Shown: positions 23,953 to 32,146 of the stretch, piece by piece
How positions within the stretch are numbered: the first letter of the stretch is position 1
Layout: the number at the start of each line of letters is the position of its first letter
Notes under the pieces: generated by a model
The model's input: only the letters and a program-made list of their open reading frames with translations
The model's database searches: none
Told to the model about the DNA's origin: nothing
Assembly: GCA_965279565.1 (NCBI GenBank)
Contig: OZ257249.1
Location: 3,472,001-3,536,000 of the forward strand
DNA from: Tagaea sp965279565
GTDB lineage: Bacteria; Pseudomonadota; Alphaproteobacteria; CACIAM-22H2
Length of the DNA: 64,000 nt
Reading direction: 5' to 3'
Made by a program: the position numbers and the translations under genes

Positions 23953-25272
23953 TTAAAGTCCGCGATAGATCGGAAAGCGGCGGGCGAGCTCGCCCACCTT
24001 GGCGCGCACCGCGGCTTCAACTGCCGCGTTGTCGCCGCTGTTGGAATTGGCGAGGCCGTTCAGCGTCTCGCCGATCAGGTCGGCAATCTGGCGGAACTCG
24101 GCCGGGCCAAAGCCGCGCGTGGTGCCCGCCGGCGTTCCCAGACGCACGCCCGAGGTGACCATCGGCTTTTCCGGATCGGCCGGGATGCCGTTCTTGTTGC
24201 AGGTGAGGCCCGCGCGCTCGAGGCTCTTCTCGGCGACGTTGCCGGTCAGCTTCTTCGGGCGCAGGTCGACGAGCATCAGATGGCTGTCGGTACCGCCCGA
24301 GACGATCGCGAAGCCGTGCTCGACGAGGCGCGCGGCCATCGTGCGCGCGTTCTCGACGACGCGCTGGGCATAGAGCTTGAATTCCGGGCGCAGCGCCTCG
24401 CCGAACGCGACGGCCTTGGCGGCGATCACGTGCATCAGCGGACCGCCCTGCAGGCCTGGGAAGACGGCAGAGTTGATCTTCTTGCCCAGACCCTCGTCCA
24501 TCGAGAGGATCATGCCGCCGCGCGGACCGCGCAGCGTCTTGTGCGTCGTCGTCGTGACGACATGCGCGTGCGGCAGCGGGCTCGGATACGCACCGCCCGC
24601 GATCAGGCCGGCATAGTGCGCCATGTCGACCATCAGATAGGCGCCGACCTTGTCGGCGACCGCGCGGAAGCGCGCGAAATCGATCTGGCGCGAATAGGCC
24701 GAGCCGCCCGCGATGATGAGCTTGGGCTTCACTTCGAGCGCCTTGGCTTCCATCGTGTCGTAGTCGATGAGCTGGTTGTCGGCGCGCACCCCGTACGAGG
24801 CGACCTTGAACCACTTGCCCGACTGGTTGGCGGGCGCGCCGTGCGTGAGATGGCCGCCTTCGGCGAGCGACATGCCGAGGAACGTATCGCCCGGCTGCAG
24901 GAGCGCGAAGAACACCGCCTGGTTCGCCTGCGCGCCCGAATGCGGCTGCACGTTGGCGAAGTTGCAGCCGAACAGCTTCTTGGCGCGCGCGATCGCCAGC
25001 GCTTCCGCCTCGTCGACGAACTCGCAGCCGCCGTAGTAGCGGCGGCCGGGATATCCCTCGGCGTACTTGTTGGTGAGGACCGAGCCCTGTGCTTCGAGCA
25101 CGGCGCGGCTGACGATATTCTCCGACGCGATCAGTTCGATCTGGTCCTGCTGGCGCGCAAGTTCGCGGTCGATGGCGCCGCGGATCTCCGGGTCGGCATC
25201 CTTCAGGCTCGTGCCGAAGAAACGCTGGGCGAAATCTGATTCCATCACGCGGGCGGGTTCGGCAGGCGACAT
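23953..25272 (-). CDS. glyA: Serine hydroxymethyltransferase
   Basis: GlyA interconverts serine and glycine and loads one-carbon units onto tetrahydrofolate, with PLP as cofactor. The 439 residues contain the PLP-lysine motif TTTHKTLRGPRGG, the N-terminal ASENIVSRAV and TNKYAEGYPGRRYYGG, and DSHLMLVDLR. The ATG at 25272 gives a short N-terminal tail before the conserved region, and AGAGGAAC precedes it. It is followed by nrdR 27 bp away and preceded by rpiB 40 bp upstream. Confidence 0.98.
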   Translation of the reverse strand: MSPAEPARVMESDFAQRFFGTSLKDADPEIRGAIDRELARQQDQIELIASENIVSRAVLEAQGSVLTNKYAEGYPGRRYYGGCEFVDEAEALAIARAKKLFGCNFANVQPHSGAQANQAVFFALLQPGDTFLGMSLAEGGHLTHGAPANQSGKWFKVASYGVRADNQLIDYDTMEAKALEVKPKLIIAGGSAYSRQIDFARFRAVADKVGAYLMVDMAHYAGLIAGGAYPSPLPHAHVVTTTTHKTLRGPRGGMILSMDEGLGKKINSAVFPGLQGGPLMHVIAAKAVAFGEALRPEFKLYAQRVVENARTMAARLVEHGFAIVSGGTDSHLMLVDLRPKKLTGNVAEKSLERAGLTCNKNGIPADPEKPMVTSGVRLGTPAGTTRGFGPAEFRQIADLIGETLNGLANSNSGDNAAVEAAVRAKVGELARRFPIYRGL

Positions 25273-25312
25273 CGGCGGAAGTTCCTCTGGCGTTCGTTAG
25301 TTGCGGTTCGCG

Positions 25313-25744
25313 TCAGCCGAGCTTGGCGACGCGTCGTTCGTGGCGGCCCCCGTCGAACTTCGTCGACAGGAAGACCTTGAGGCAGGCACGCGCGACCTCC
25401 GGCCCGATCACGCGCGCACCCAGGGCGAGCACGTTGGCATCGTTGTGCTGGCGGCTCAGGCGCGTCGTCGTCTCGTCGTGGCAGAGTGCCGCACGGATGT
25501 GGCGGTGGCGGTTCGCGGCGATGGAAATGCCGATGCCGGTCCCGCAGATCAGCACGCCGCGCGCGGCGCGGCCGTCCTTGAGTGCTGCGGCAAGACGGTC
25601 GGCATAATCAGGATAATCGACACTGTCGGCCGCGTTCGTCCCCAGATCGACGACGGCAACGCCGGCATCGGTCAAGTCCTTGACCAGCAAGGCTTTGAGT
25701 TCGTATCCGCCGTGATCGGCGGCAAGGGCGATGGCGTCCGTCAT
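25313..25744 (-). CDS. rpiB: Ribose-5-phosphate isomerase B
   Basis: RpiB interconverts ribose-5-phosphate and ribulose-5-phosphate, the precursor of the four-carbon unit used by RibB. The 143-residue product has the family landmarks AADHGGYELK, GTNAADSVDYPDYA, the catalytic-loop CGTGIGISIAANR and the phosphate-binding HNDANVLALGAR. The ATG at 25744 fits family length; longer frames overlap the upstream gene. It heads the minus-strand run glyA-nrdR-rib-nusB-thiL. Confidence 0.96.
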   Translation of the reverse strand: MTDAIALAADHGGYELKALLVKDLTDAGVAVVDLGTNAADSVDYPDYADRLAAALKDGRAARGVLICGTGIGISIAANRHRHIRAALCHDETTTRLSRQHNDANVLALGARVIGPEVARACLKVFLSTKFDGGRHERRVAKLG

Positions 25745-25824
25745 GATGGCGGCGACGCTACCATATGTCGTCGCGCTGTCACAATCCGCCCCCAAGGCGT
25801 TGCGATTTTTGGGCTTTTCCGACC

Positions 25825-26013
25825 CTAGGGCACCCGGGCCGCGTTGCGGCGCAAGGCGGCCTCGAGCTTGCGCAGCGCATTCGCCCGCAGCATGGTCTCG
25901 CTGCCGTTCGACGGCCCGACGATCGAGACCTCGATGCCGGTCTCGCTGTCGATGGCGGTCACCTTCACGAAGGCGCCGATCCGGTGGAACTCGAAGAGCG
26001 CGTCGCGCGACAT
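25825..26013 (-). CDS. Small conserved protein (DUF6898-like)
   Basis: A 62-residue protein with no known function. It reads as a compact beta/alpha unit (FHRIGAFVKVTAIDSETGIEVSIVG cut by the glycine near residue 32) and a helical C terminus (MLRANALRKLEAALRR). It resembles the small DUF6898 family, which as I recall occurs in Alphaproteobacteria next to rpiB/glyA. The ATG at 26013 was chosen; the frame continues to a TTG at 26028. It lies 80 bp before rpiB on the same strand and is divergent from the cupin gene. Confidence 0.75.
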   Translation of the reverse strand: MSRDALFEFHRIGAFVKVTAIDSETGIEVSIVGPSNGSETMLRANALRKLEAALRRNAARVP

Positions 26014-26052
26014 CGGGCGAATCCGCAAACGATCTGGGGAGACGATTCAAAC

Positions 26053-26460
26053 ATGCCGAAGCCCGCACGACCAAGCTTCGCCGTCAGCCACGCACGCGGT
26101 GCCGAGTTCCGCACCGACGGGCTGCGCGCGTTCTTCGCATACCGCGATCTCGGCATGGTCGAAGCGACCGGCGGCAGGGTCGTCGCGCACGTCATCAAGG
26201 CGCGCAAGGGGCGTGGGGCCAAGCCTGCTTGGCACGCACACGATCTCGACTTCCAGATGGTCTACGTGCTGAAGGGCTGGGTGAAGTTCGAGTACGAAGG
26301 CGTGGGCGAAGTCGTGCTGCGCAAGGGCAGCTGCGTGCATCAGCCGCCAGGCATTCGCCACCGCGAGATCGCGCACAGCGCCGACGTCGAGATGCTCGAG
26401 ATCGTCAGTCCCGCGAAGTTCCGCACGCGGCCGGCCAAGGCGCCGGGCCTTGCCCGGTAA
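26053..26460 (+). CDS. Single-domain cupin protein
   Basis: A 135-residue protein with one cupin barrel. The first metal motif is seen as HAHDLDFQMVYVLKG and the second as PPGIRHREI. Small cupins bind a metal and a ligand and may be enzymes or sensors; the substrate is not readable. The ATG at 26053 has GGGGAGA 10 bp upstream. It is divergent from the DUF6898-like gene and is followed 24 bp later by the thioesterase gene. Confidence 0.88.
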   Translation: MPKPARPSFAVSHARGAEFRTDGLRAFFAYRDLGMVEATGGRVVAHVIKARKGRGAKPAWHAHDLDFQMVYVLKGWVKFEYEGVGEVVLRKGSCVHQPPGIRHREIAHSADVEMLEIVSPAKFRTRPAKAPGLAR

Positions 26461-26484
26461 TTATTTCAGGTCTAAAGTATCTCG

Positions 26485-26952
26485 ATGGAAGCCGCCCCGT
26501 TCACGGTCGAACTGCCGATCCGTTTCAGCCACACCGATCCGGCCGGCATCGTCTATTTCCCGAACTATTTCGACTTCTGCAACGGCGTGATCGAGGACTG
26601 GTACACGCGCGGCCTCGGCATCGACTATGCGCGCATGATCTTTGAGGAGCGCCGCTCGGCACCGATCGTCCATGCCGAGTGCGACTTCTATGTCCCCTCG
26701 CTGATGGGCGACCGCGTGTCGTTTTCGCTGCTGCTCGCCAAGATCGGGCGCACCTCGATCGACATGGAGATCTACGGCCACGTCGCCGGCGCGCTGCGCC
26801 TGAAGGCGAACATCGTGACCGTCTTCATGAACCTCGACACGCGCAAACCGGTCGCGATCGAAGGCCGCATGCGTGCGCAGTTCGAGGCTTACAGGCAGGC
26901 CTGCGGCGCGTGGACACCCCCTTCCAAACCTGATACTCGTCGCGCGCCTTAG
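26485..26952 (+). CDS. Hotdog-fold acyl-CoA thioesterase (4HBT-like)
   Basis: A 155-residue hotdog protein of the 4-hydroxybenzoyl-CoA thioesterase type. The motif RFSHTDPAGIVYFPNYFDF contains the catalytic Asp (residue 17), followed by the long central helix. It hydrolyses acyl- or aroyl-CoA esters, but the true substrate is unknown. The ATG at 26485 fits the family start. It lies between a cupin and a methyltransferase gene, all on the plus strand. An aromatic or branched acyl substrate is plausible given the nearby gcdH and benE, but this is inference. Confidence 0.9.
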   Translation: MEAAPFTVELPIRFSHTDPAGIVYFPNYFDFCNGVIEDWYTRGLGIDYARMIFEERRSAPIVHAECDFYVPSLMGDRVSFSLLLAKIGRTSIDMEIYGHVAGALRLKANIVTVFMNLDTRKPVAIEGRMRAQFEAYRQACGAWTPPSKPDTRRAP

Positions 26953-26975
26953 CCCGACGGAGAGCCGGACCGGAA

Positions 26976-27983
26976 ATGTATTCGAATTCCCAGTTCGACC
27001 GCGCGCACGATACGGGCGCCGTGCAGGCCGATCAGAGCTCGGTCCGCCGCATGTACGAACAGGCCCCCTACCCCGGCCTCGGCGCCGGCCTGAAGGACAT
27101 GGGACTGTTCCTCGATCCGATCCGCGACGAACTCGCGCGCAGGGGCGGCGTCAGGTTCCTCGATGCAGGCTGCGGGACCGGCCACTATCTGGTCGGCGTG
27201 GCGAAGCGCCATCCGGATTGGCACTGCTGCGGCATCGACCTCTCCTCTGCATCGCTCGACGTCGCCGCGAAGCTCGCGGAACTCCACGGAGCGCGCATCG
27301 AAGTGAAGCGCGCAAGCTATCTCGATCCACTGCCCTTCGATGCGAAATTCGACGTGATCGCGGCGCTCGGCACCGTGCACCACGCGGCCGATCCGCTGTC
27401 GGCGCTGCGGAACCTCCGCTCGGCGCTCGCCGACGACGGCTACATGCTGTTCCACGTCTACGGTCTCCGGCTCGACCGCGAGAAGTTCGACATCAAGGAG
27501 ATGCTCGACATCTTCGAGCCCGATCTCTGCAACATCGAGCGCCGCTTCGCCGTCTACGAGGCGCTGATGCGCCATCGCCGCCGGCACTGGCTGCGCCGAT
27601 TCGCGCAAATGCCCCTGATCGACATCTACGCCGCCGCGCGCAACGCCGTGCGCAACGCGCTGCGCCGCGCGCGAAGCGTCGTGTGGTCGCCGCCCTTCAC
27701 CGCGCGATACGACGCGCCGACAGCACCCTGGATCGACCATTTCTGCCATCCGTGCGAGCGCGCCTACGAAGCGCCCGAGATTTACGAACTGATCCGGGCG
27801 GCGGGCTTCCGCATCGAGCGCAATCTCGGCCAGGGTCGCGAATTCGCTCATCTGCTGCCGCCGGAATGGCGCGCCGAGTTCGGCTACGACTCCCTACCGG
27901 AAGAATGCAAGGCGCGCCTTTCGGAACTGCTCGCGTTCCGCGGCGGATCGTTCCGCTTCGTGCTCAGGAAGGCCGATACATGA
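26976..27983 (+). CDS. Class I SAM-dependent methyltransferase
   Basis: A 335-residue protein with a Rossmann methyltransferase domain. The SAM loop LDAGCGTGHYL is at residues 62-72, the acidic ribose-binding Asp is in GIDLSSASL, and motif IV-like FDVIAALGTVHH follows. The C-terminal ~150 residues are rich in Arg and Tyr and may bind the substrate, which I cannot identify. A short helical segment before the domain contains the motif YEQAPYPG seen in several such enzymes. The ATG at 26976 has GGAGAG upstream. Its stop overlaps the RidA-like start. Confidence 0.9.
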   Translation: MYSNSQFDRAHDTGAVQADQSSVRRMYEQAPYPGLGAGLKDMGLFLDPIRDELARRGGVRFLDAGCGTGHYLVGVAKRHPDWHCCGIDLSSASLDVAAKLAELHGARIEVKRASYLDPLPFDAKFDVIAALGTVHHAADPLSALRNLRSALADDGYMLFHVYGLRLDREKFDIKEMLDIFEPDLCNIERRFAVYEALMRHRRRHWLRRFAQMPLIDIYAAARNAVRNALRRARSVVWSPPFTARYDAPTAPWIDHFCHPCERAYEAPEIYELIRAAGFRIERNLGQGREFAHLLPPEWRAEFGYDSLPEECKARLSELLAFRGGSFRFVLRKADT

Positions 27984-28378
27984 ACCGCGCACTCCTGCCG
28001 ACCGGCTGGGATATTCCGAAGGGCTACGCGAACGGCATCGCCGCGCGCGGCACGCAGATATACGTCGCCGGCCAGATCGGCTGGAACCCGGCGACGTCCG
28101 CCTTCGAGACCGACGACTTCGTCGCCCAGACGCGCCAGGCGCTCTCGAACATCGTCGATGTCCTCAAGGCGGCCGGTGCGGGCCCCGAGCATGTCGTGCG
28201 GCTGACCTGGTACGTCGTCGACAAGGCCGAGTACGCCGCGCGCCTGCGCGAGGTCGGCGACGCCTATCGCGCCACGCTGGGGCGCAACTTCCCGGCCATG
28301 ACGCTGGTCGAGGTCAAGTCGCTGCTCGAACCGCGCGCGCGCGTCGAGATCGAGGCGACCGCTGTGCTGCCGGATTGA
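27980..28378 (+). CDS. RidA/YjgF-family protein lacking the catalytic arginine
   Basis: A 132-residue trimer-forming YjgF fold (YVAGQIGWNP, TRQALSNIVDVLKAAGAG, FPAMTLVEVKSLLEPRARVEIEA with a break at the Leu-Leu). RidA proper deaminates reactive enamines using Arg105. When VEV is aligned with E. coli VEVAR, the corresponding residue here is Ser, so classical imine deamination is unlikely. This places it among the Rid subfamilies of unknown activity. The ATG at 27980 overlaps the methyltransferase stop (ATGA), so the two are translated together. Confidence 0.9.
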   Translation: MNRALLPTGWDIPKGYANGIAARGTQIYVAGQIGWNPATSAFETDDFVAQTRQALSNIVDVLKAAGAGPEHVVRLTWYVVDKAEYAARLREVGDAYRATLGRNFPAMTLVEVKSLLEPRARVEIEATAVLPD

Positions 28379-28406
28379 CCTCGCCATCCGATCTTCCCGC
28401 CCTATA

Positions 28407-28426
28407 ATCCATCCATCCATCCATCC
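28407..28426. repeat. (ATCC)5 tandem repeat in the gcdH leader
   Basis: Five perfect ATCC units lie 23 bp before the gcdH ATG and directly after a TATAAT hexamer (28403-28408). No -35 sits at 16-18 bp from that hexamer, so the promoter assignment is weak. Tetranucleotide runs can change length by slippage. Confidence 0.8.
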
Positions 28427-28448
28427 CTCACCGACCGGACACCGTGAC

Positions 28449-29633
28449 ATGAGCAAATCCGCCAAGGCCGAATTCAACTGGGAAGATCCGTTCCTTATGG
28501 ACGCGGACCTGTCCGAGGACGAACGGATGATCCGCGACGCCGCGCGCGAGTTCTGCGAAGGCAAGCTGATGCCGCGAATCCAGAAGGCGTTCCGCGAGGA
28601 GACGACCGACCGCGCGATCTTCAACGAGTTCGGCGAGATGGGCTTCCTCGGCTCGACCATCGAGGGTTACGGCTGTGCCGGCACCTCGTACGTCGCCTAC
28701 GGCATCGTGGCGCGCGAGGTGGAGCGCATCGACAGCGGCTACCGCTCGATGATGAGCGTGCAGTCCTCGCTGGTCATGCATCCGATCCACGCCTACGGCA
28801 CCGAGGCGCAGCGCCAGAAGTACCTGCCCAAGCTCGCAACCGGCGAGTGGGTCGGCTGCTTCGGCCTGACGGAACCCGACGCCGGCTCCGATCCCGGCGG
28901 CATGACGACGCGCGCGAAGAAGACGAAGGACGGCTACGTCATCTCGGGCGCCAAGATGTGGATCTCGAACGCGCCGATCGCCGACGTGTTCGTCGTGTGG
29001 GCAAAGGACGACGCCGGCGACATCCGCGGCTTCGTGCTCGAGCGCGGCATGAAGGGCCTGACGACGCCGAAGATCGAAGGCAAGTTCAGCCTGCGCGCGT
29101 CGGTCACCGGCGAGATCGTCATGGACGAGGTGCACGTGCCGGACGACGCGCTGCTGCCGAACGTGAAGGGCCTCAAGGGCCCGTTCGGCTGCCTCAACCG
29201 CGCGCGCTACGGCATCGCGTGGGGTGCGCTGGGTGCGGCCGAGTATTGCTGGCACGCGGCGCGCAAGTACACGCTGGAGCGCAAGATGTTCAACCGGCCG
29301 CTCGCGGCCAACCAGCTCATCCAGAAGAAGCTCGCCGACATGCAGACCGAGATCTGGATCGGCCTCAATTCGTGCCTGACGGCGGGCCGGCTGATGGACC
29401 AGGGACGCCTCGCGCCCGAGACGATCAGCCTGATCAAGCGCAACAGCTGCGGCAAGGCGCTGGATGTGGCGCGCGCCGCGCGCGACATGCACGGCGGCAA
29501 CGGGATCATGGACGAGTACCACGTGATCCGGCATTTGATGAATCTGGAAACGGTGAACACCTACGAGGGCACGCACGACATCCATGCGCTGATCCTCGGC
29601 CGCGCGCAGACCGGCATCCAGGCGTTCATGTAA
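28449..29633 (+). CDS. gcdH: Glutaryl-CoA dehydrogenase
   Basis: This FAD enzyme oxidises and decarboxylates glutaryl-CoA to crotonyl-CoA in lysine and tryptophan breakdown. The 394-residue protein is a full acyl-CoA dehydrogenase with the GCDH-type segments GYRSMMSVQSSLVMHPI, CFGLTEPDAGSDPGGM and ARDMHGGNGI. The catalytic base is Glu373 in TYEGTHD. The ATG at 28449 follows a repeat-bearing leader. A CaiB/BaiF CoA-transferase 8.5 kb downstream could activate glutarate, but linkage is not shown. Confidence 0.95.
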   Translation: MSKSAKAEFNWEDPFLMDADLSEDERMIRDAAREFCEGKLMPRIQKAFREETTDRAIFNEFGEMGFLGSTIEGYGCAGTSYVAYGIVAREVERIDSGYRSMMSVQSSLVMHPIHAYGTEAQRQKYLPKLATGEWVGCFGLTEPDAGSDPGGMTTRAKKTKDGYVISGAKMWISNAPIADVFVVWAKDDAGDIRGFVLERGMKGLTTPKIEGKFSLRASVTGEIVMDEVHVPDDALLPNVKGLKGPFGCLNRARYGIAWGALGAAEYCWHAARKYTLERKMFNRPLAANQLIQKKLADMQTEIWIGLNSCLTAGRLMDQGRLAPETISLIKRNSCGKALDVARAARDMHGGNGIMDEYHVIRHLMNLETVNTYEGTHDIHALILGRAQTGIQAFM

Positions 29634-29655
29634 GGCGGCGGGCGCGGCGGCAGAC

Positions 29656-30003
29656 ATGCTCGGCGCGCTCACCCTCCTCCTCGTCTGCCAGGCGCTCGGC
29701 GAAGCATTCGTACGGCTCGCGGGCCTTCCCGTTCCCGGCCCGGTGATGGGCATGGTGCTGCTGTTCGGCTGGCTGATGTGGAAGGGCGAAGTGCCCGATG
29801 CCGTCGGCAAAACCGCTTCGGGTCTGCTCGAACACCTGTCGCTGCTGTTCGTGCCCGCCGGCGTCGGCGTGGTGCTCTATCTCGATCTCGTCGCTGCCGA
29901 ATGGCAGGCGATCGCGGCCTCGCTCGTCGTCTCCACGCTCGCCACGATCCTCGTCACCGCCTTCGTGATGCGAAGGCTCGTCGCACGCGAGGACAAGCCG
30001 TGA
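29656..30003 (+). CDS. LrgA/CidA-family membrane protein
   Basis: A 115-residue protein with four membrane helices (LTLLLVCQALGEAFVRL, GPVMGMVLLFGWLMW, LSLLFVPAGVGVVLYLDLV, LVVSTLATILVTAFVMR). The conserved LPVPGPVMGM loop is typical of LrgA/CidA proteins, first described as holin-like factors in Staphylococcus and linked in other bacteria to pyruvate or other organic-acid transport. The ATG at 29656 is 22 bp after gcdH. It overlaps the LrgB-like start. Confidence 0.93.
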   Translation: MLGALTLLLVCQALGEAFVRLAGLPVPGPVMGMVLLFGWLMWKGEVPDAVGKTASGLLEHLSLLFVPAGVGVVLYLDLVAAEWQAIAASLVVSTLATILVTAFVMRRLVAREDKP

Positions 30004-30719
30004 AGGACGAGCTGTTCCAGCTCTGGGTCTATCTCTCGACCACGCCGCTCGCGGGGCTGACGGTCACGCTCGTGGCTTACCAGATAGGTACTGCGGTCTA
30101 CCGGCGCAGCGGGGCGAACCCCGTCGCGAACCCGGTGCTCGTCGCGGTCGTGCTGCTCGTGGCGCTGCTGTGGACGACGGGCACGCCCTATCGCACCTAT
30201 TTCGAAGGCGCGCAGTTCGTGCACTTCCTGCTCGGCCCCGCGACTGTGGCGCTCGCCATCCCGCTCTATCGCCACTTCGCGACGATCCGCCGCTCGGCCC
30301 TCGCCATCGCGGTGTCGATCGTCGCGGGCTCGGTCACCGCCATCGTCACGGCGGTGGGCACGGCGTGGCTGATGGGCGCTTCGTCGCGCACATTGTTAAG
30401 CCTCGCACCCAAATCGGTGACCACGCCGGTCGCGATGGGCATTTCCGAGCAGATCGGCGGCCTGCCGTCGCTGACGGCCGTGCTCGTGATCCTGACGGGC
30501 ATCCTGGGTGCCGTGTTCGCGACCTGGACGCTGAACGCGGCCGGCATAAAGGACTGGCGCGCACGCGGCCTTGCCGTGGGCGTGGGCGCGCACGGGATCG
30601 GAACGGCGCGGGCCTTCCAGGTGAACGAACTTGCGGGGGCTTTCGCCAGCCTCGCGATGGGGCTGAACGCGCTCGCGACGGCGCTGCTGGTGCCGCTGCT
30701 TACTCGGCTGCCGTGGTGA
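30000..30719 (+). CDS. LrgB/CidB-family membrane protein
   Basis: A 239-residue polytopic protein of the LrgB family, the constant partner of LrgA. Family segments seen are FLLGPATVALAIPLYR and TTPVAMGISEQIGGLPSLTAV (interrupted by the turn at GG), and GVGAHGIGTARAF. The start is GTG at 30000, overlapping the LrgA stop (GTGA), so the pair is coupled. The last 20 bp overlap the convergent MarR gene. Confidence 0.93.
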   Translation: MKDELFQLWVYLSTTPLAGLTVTLVAYQIGTAVYRRSGANPVANPVLVAVVLLVALLWTTGTPYRTYFEGAQFVHFLLGPATVALAIPLYRHFATIRRSALAIAVSIVAGSVTAIVTAVGTAWLMGASSRTLLSLAPKSVTTPVAMGISEQIGGLPSLTAVLVILTGILGAVFATWTLNAAGIKDWRARGLAVGVGAHGIGTARAFQVNELAGAFASLAMGLNALATALLVPLLTRLPW

Positions 30720-31188
30720 CCTGCGGCGCGTAGCCGCCCTGGCCGATGGCGCCGGTCCAGAACTGCTCCATGCGGCGCAGCGTCTGCTCGAGCATCGCGA
30801 GGTCCTGCGGCTTCACGGTCGTGCGCGTCAGTTCCTCGGCGTGGCGCTCGAACACCTTGTCGAGCAGCCCGTGCAGCTTGAGGCCCGAGGCCGTCAGCTT
30901 CACGCGCACCGAACGGCGGTCGTGCGGGCTGCGCGCCTGCGAGATGTACTCGTTGTCGATGAGCTTCTTCAGATTGTACGAAACGTTCGAGCCCAGATAG
31001 TAGCCGCGCTGCGTGAGCTCGCCGACGGTCAACTCGTCCGGTCCGATATTGTACAGGATTAACGCCTGCACGTTGTTGATGTCCCTGATTCCCATCCGGT
31101 CGAGTTCGAGTTTCACGACCTCAAGGAACTGCCGATGCAGCCGCTCGACGAGCGAGACGGAATCCAAATAGTCTTTTTTCATCGACAT
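30700..31188 (-). CDS. MarR-type winged-helix regulator (LdtR-like)
   Basis: A 162-residue winged-helix protein (IGPDELTVGELTQRGYYLGS, NVSYNLKKLIDNEYI, wing SPHDRRSVRVKLTASG). It resembles LdtR-type MarR proteins of Alphaproteobacteria, which have been linked to cell-envelope and motility genes. That link is family knowledge as I recall it, not visible here. The ATG at 31188 gives MSMKKDYLDS; residue 3 is an alternative start. Its 3' end overlaps lrgB by 20 bp, and a CtrA-like box lies 54 bp upstream. Confidence 0.88.
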   Translation of the reverse strand: MSMKKDYLDSVSLVERLHRQFLEVVKLELDRMGIRDINNVQALILYNIGPDELTVGELTQRGYYLGSNVSYNLKKLIDNEYISQARSPHDRRSVRVKLTASGLKLHGLLDKVFERHAEELTRTTVKPQDLAMLEQTLRRMEQFWTGAIGQGGYAPQVTTAAE

Positions 31189-31241
31189 AAGAGTCGCCCC
31201 GCAAACACCCGGACACTTTTAGCAAAATACAGGCGAACTGG

Positions 31242-31256
31242 TTAAAAGGTCATTAC
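31242..31256 (-). promoter_or_regulatory. CtrA-like box upstream of the MarR gene
   Basis: TTAA-N7-TTAC (7 of 8 CtrA positions) lies just before the MarR gene, and its last bases overlap the 3' end of mmsB. On the minus strand it reads GTAATGACCTTTTAACC, similar in its TGACC-N2-TTAA core to the box before motB. Confidence 0.3.
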
Positions 31257-32122
31257 TTACCTTGTAACAGCTTGATAATGCCCGAAAAGTCCATCGATCC
31301 GCGGCCGCCCGCAACCATCAATGCGTACAGGGCCTGTGCCGCCGCCCCCAGCGGTATCGATTGGCCGGCCCCGTTCGCGGCCGCCTGGGCGAGCTTCATG
31401 TCCTTCAGCATCATGTCGGCGGTGAAGCCCGGCTTGTAATCGCGGTTGGCCGGCGACGTCGGTACGGGACCCGGCACGGGGCAATAGGTCGTCATCGACC
31501 AGCACTGGCCCGACGATTTCGAACTGATGTCGAACAGCTTCTGCGCGTCGAGGCCGAGCTTCTCGGCAAGGCTGAAGCCTTCCGCAACCGCGACCATCGA
31601 GATGCCGAGGATCATGTTGTTGCAGATCTTCGCGGCCTGCCCGTTGCCGGGCCCGCCGGCATGCACGATGGTCTTGCCCATCTGGGCGAGCAGCGGCTGG
31701 GCGCGCTCGAAGGCGCGTGCACTGCCGCCGACCATGAAGGTGAGCGTGGCCGCTTCCGCCCCGCCCGTCCCGCCCGACACGGGCGCATCGACCATGTCGA
31801 GGCCGTAGCCCTCGGCCTTCTTGGCGACCGCGCGCGCGGTGTCGACGTCGATGGTCGAGCAGTCGGCCAGCAGCGTGCCCTTCGCGACGACCGGCAGGAT
31901 CTCGTCATAGACGCTGCGCACATGCGGACCGGCGGGCAGCATCGTGACGACGGTCTCGGCGCCCTTCACGGCCTCGGCCGCCGACTTGCAGGCGGTCCCG
32001 CCCGCGGCCTCGACATTCTTTGCGACCATGTCGAAGCCGCGCAGCGTATGGCCCGCCTTCACGAGATTGCGCGCCATCGGCCCGCCCATGTTGCCCAGCC
32101 CGATGAATGCGATCGTCGCCAT
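31253..32122 (-). CDS. mmsB: 3-hydroxyisobutyrate dehydrogenase
   Basis: Oxidises 3-hydroxyisobutyrate to methylmalonate semialdehyde in valine breakdown, with NAD+. The 289-residue protein has the N-terminal dinucleotide fold (IAFIGLGNMGGPMARNLVKAG), the substrate motif DAPVSGGTGGA, and the catalytic Lys in GNGQAAKICNNM. The ATG at 32122 is supported by GAGGGAGAA. It follows the HIBYL-CoA hydrolase gene by 24 bp; the two enzymes act one after the other. Confidence 0.95.
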   Translation of the reverse strand: MATIAFIGLGNMGGPMARNLVKAGHTLRGFDMVAKNVEAAGGTACKSAAEAVKGAETVVTMLPAGPHVRSVYDEILPVVAKGTLLADCSTIDVDTARAVAKKAEGYGLDMVDAPVSGGTGGAEAATLTFMVGGSARAFERAQPLLAQMGKTIVHAGGPGNGQAAKICNNMILGISMVAVAEGFSLAEKLGLDAQKLFDISSKSSGQCWSMTTYCPVPGPVPTSPANRDYKPGFTADMMLKDMKLAQAAANGAGQSIPLGAAAQALYALMVAGGRGSMDFSGIIKLLQGK

Positions 32123-32146
32123 GATGCTTCTCCCTCTTTTTATTCT

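Noticed and set aside
28375..28408. TTGACC and TATAAT before gcdH as a sigma-70 promoter
   Set aside because: The two hexamers are 22 bp apart, too far for a normal promoter.
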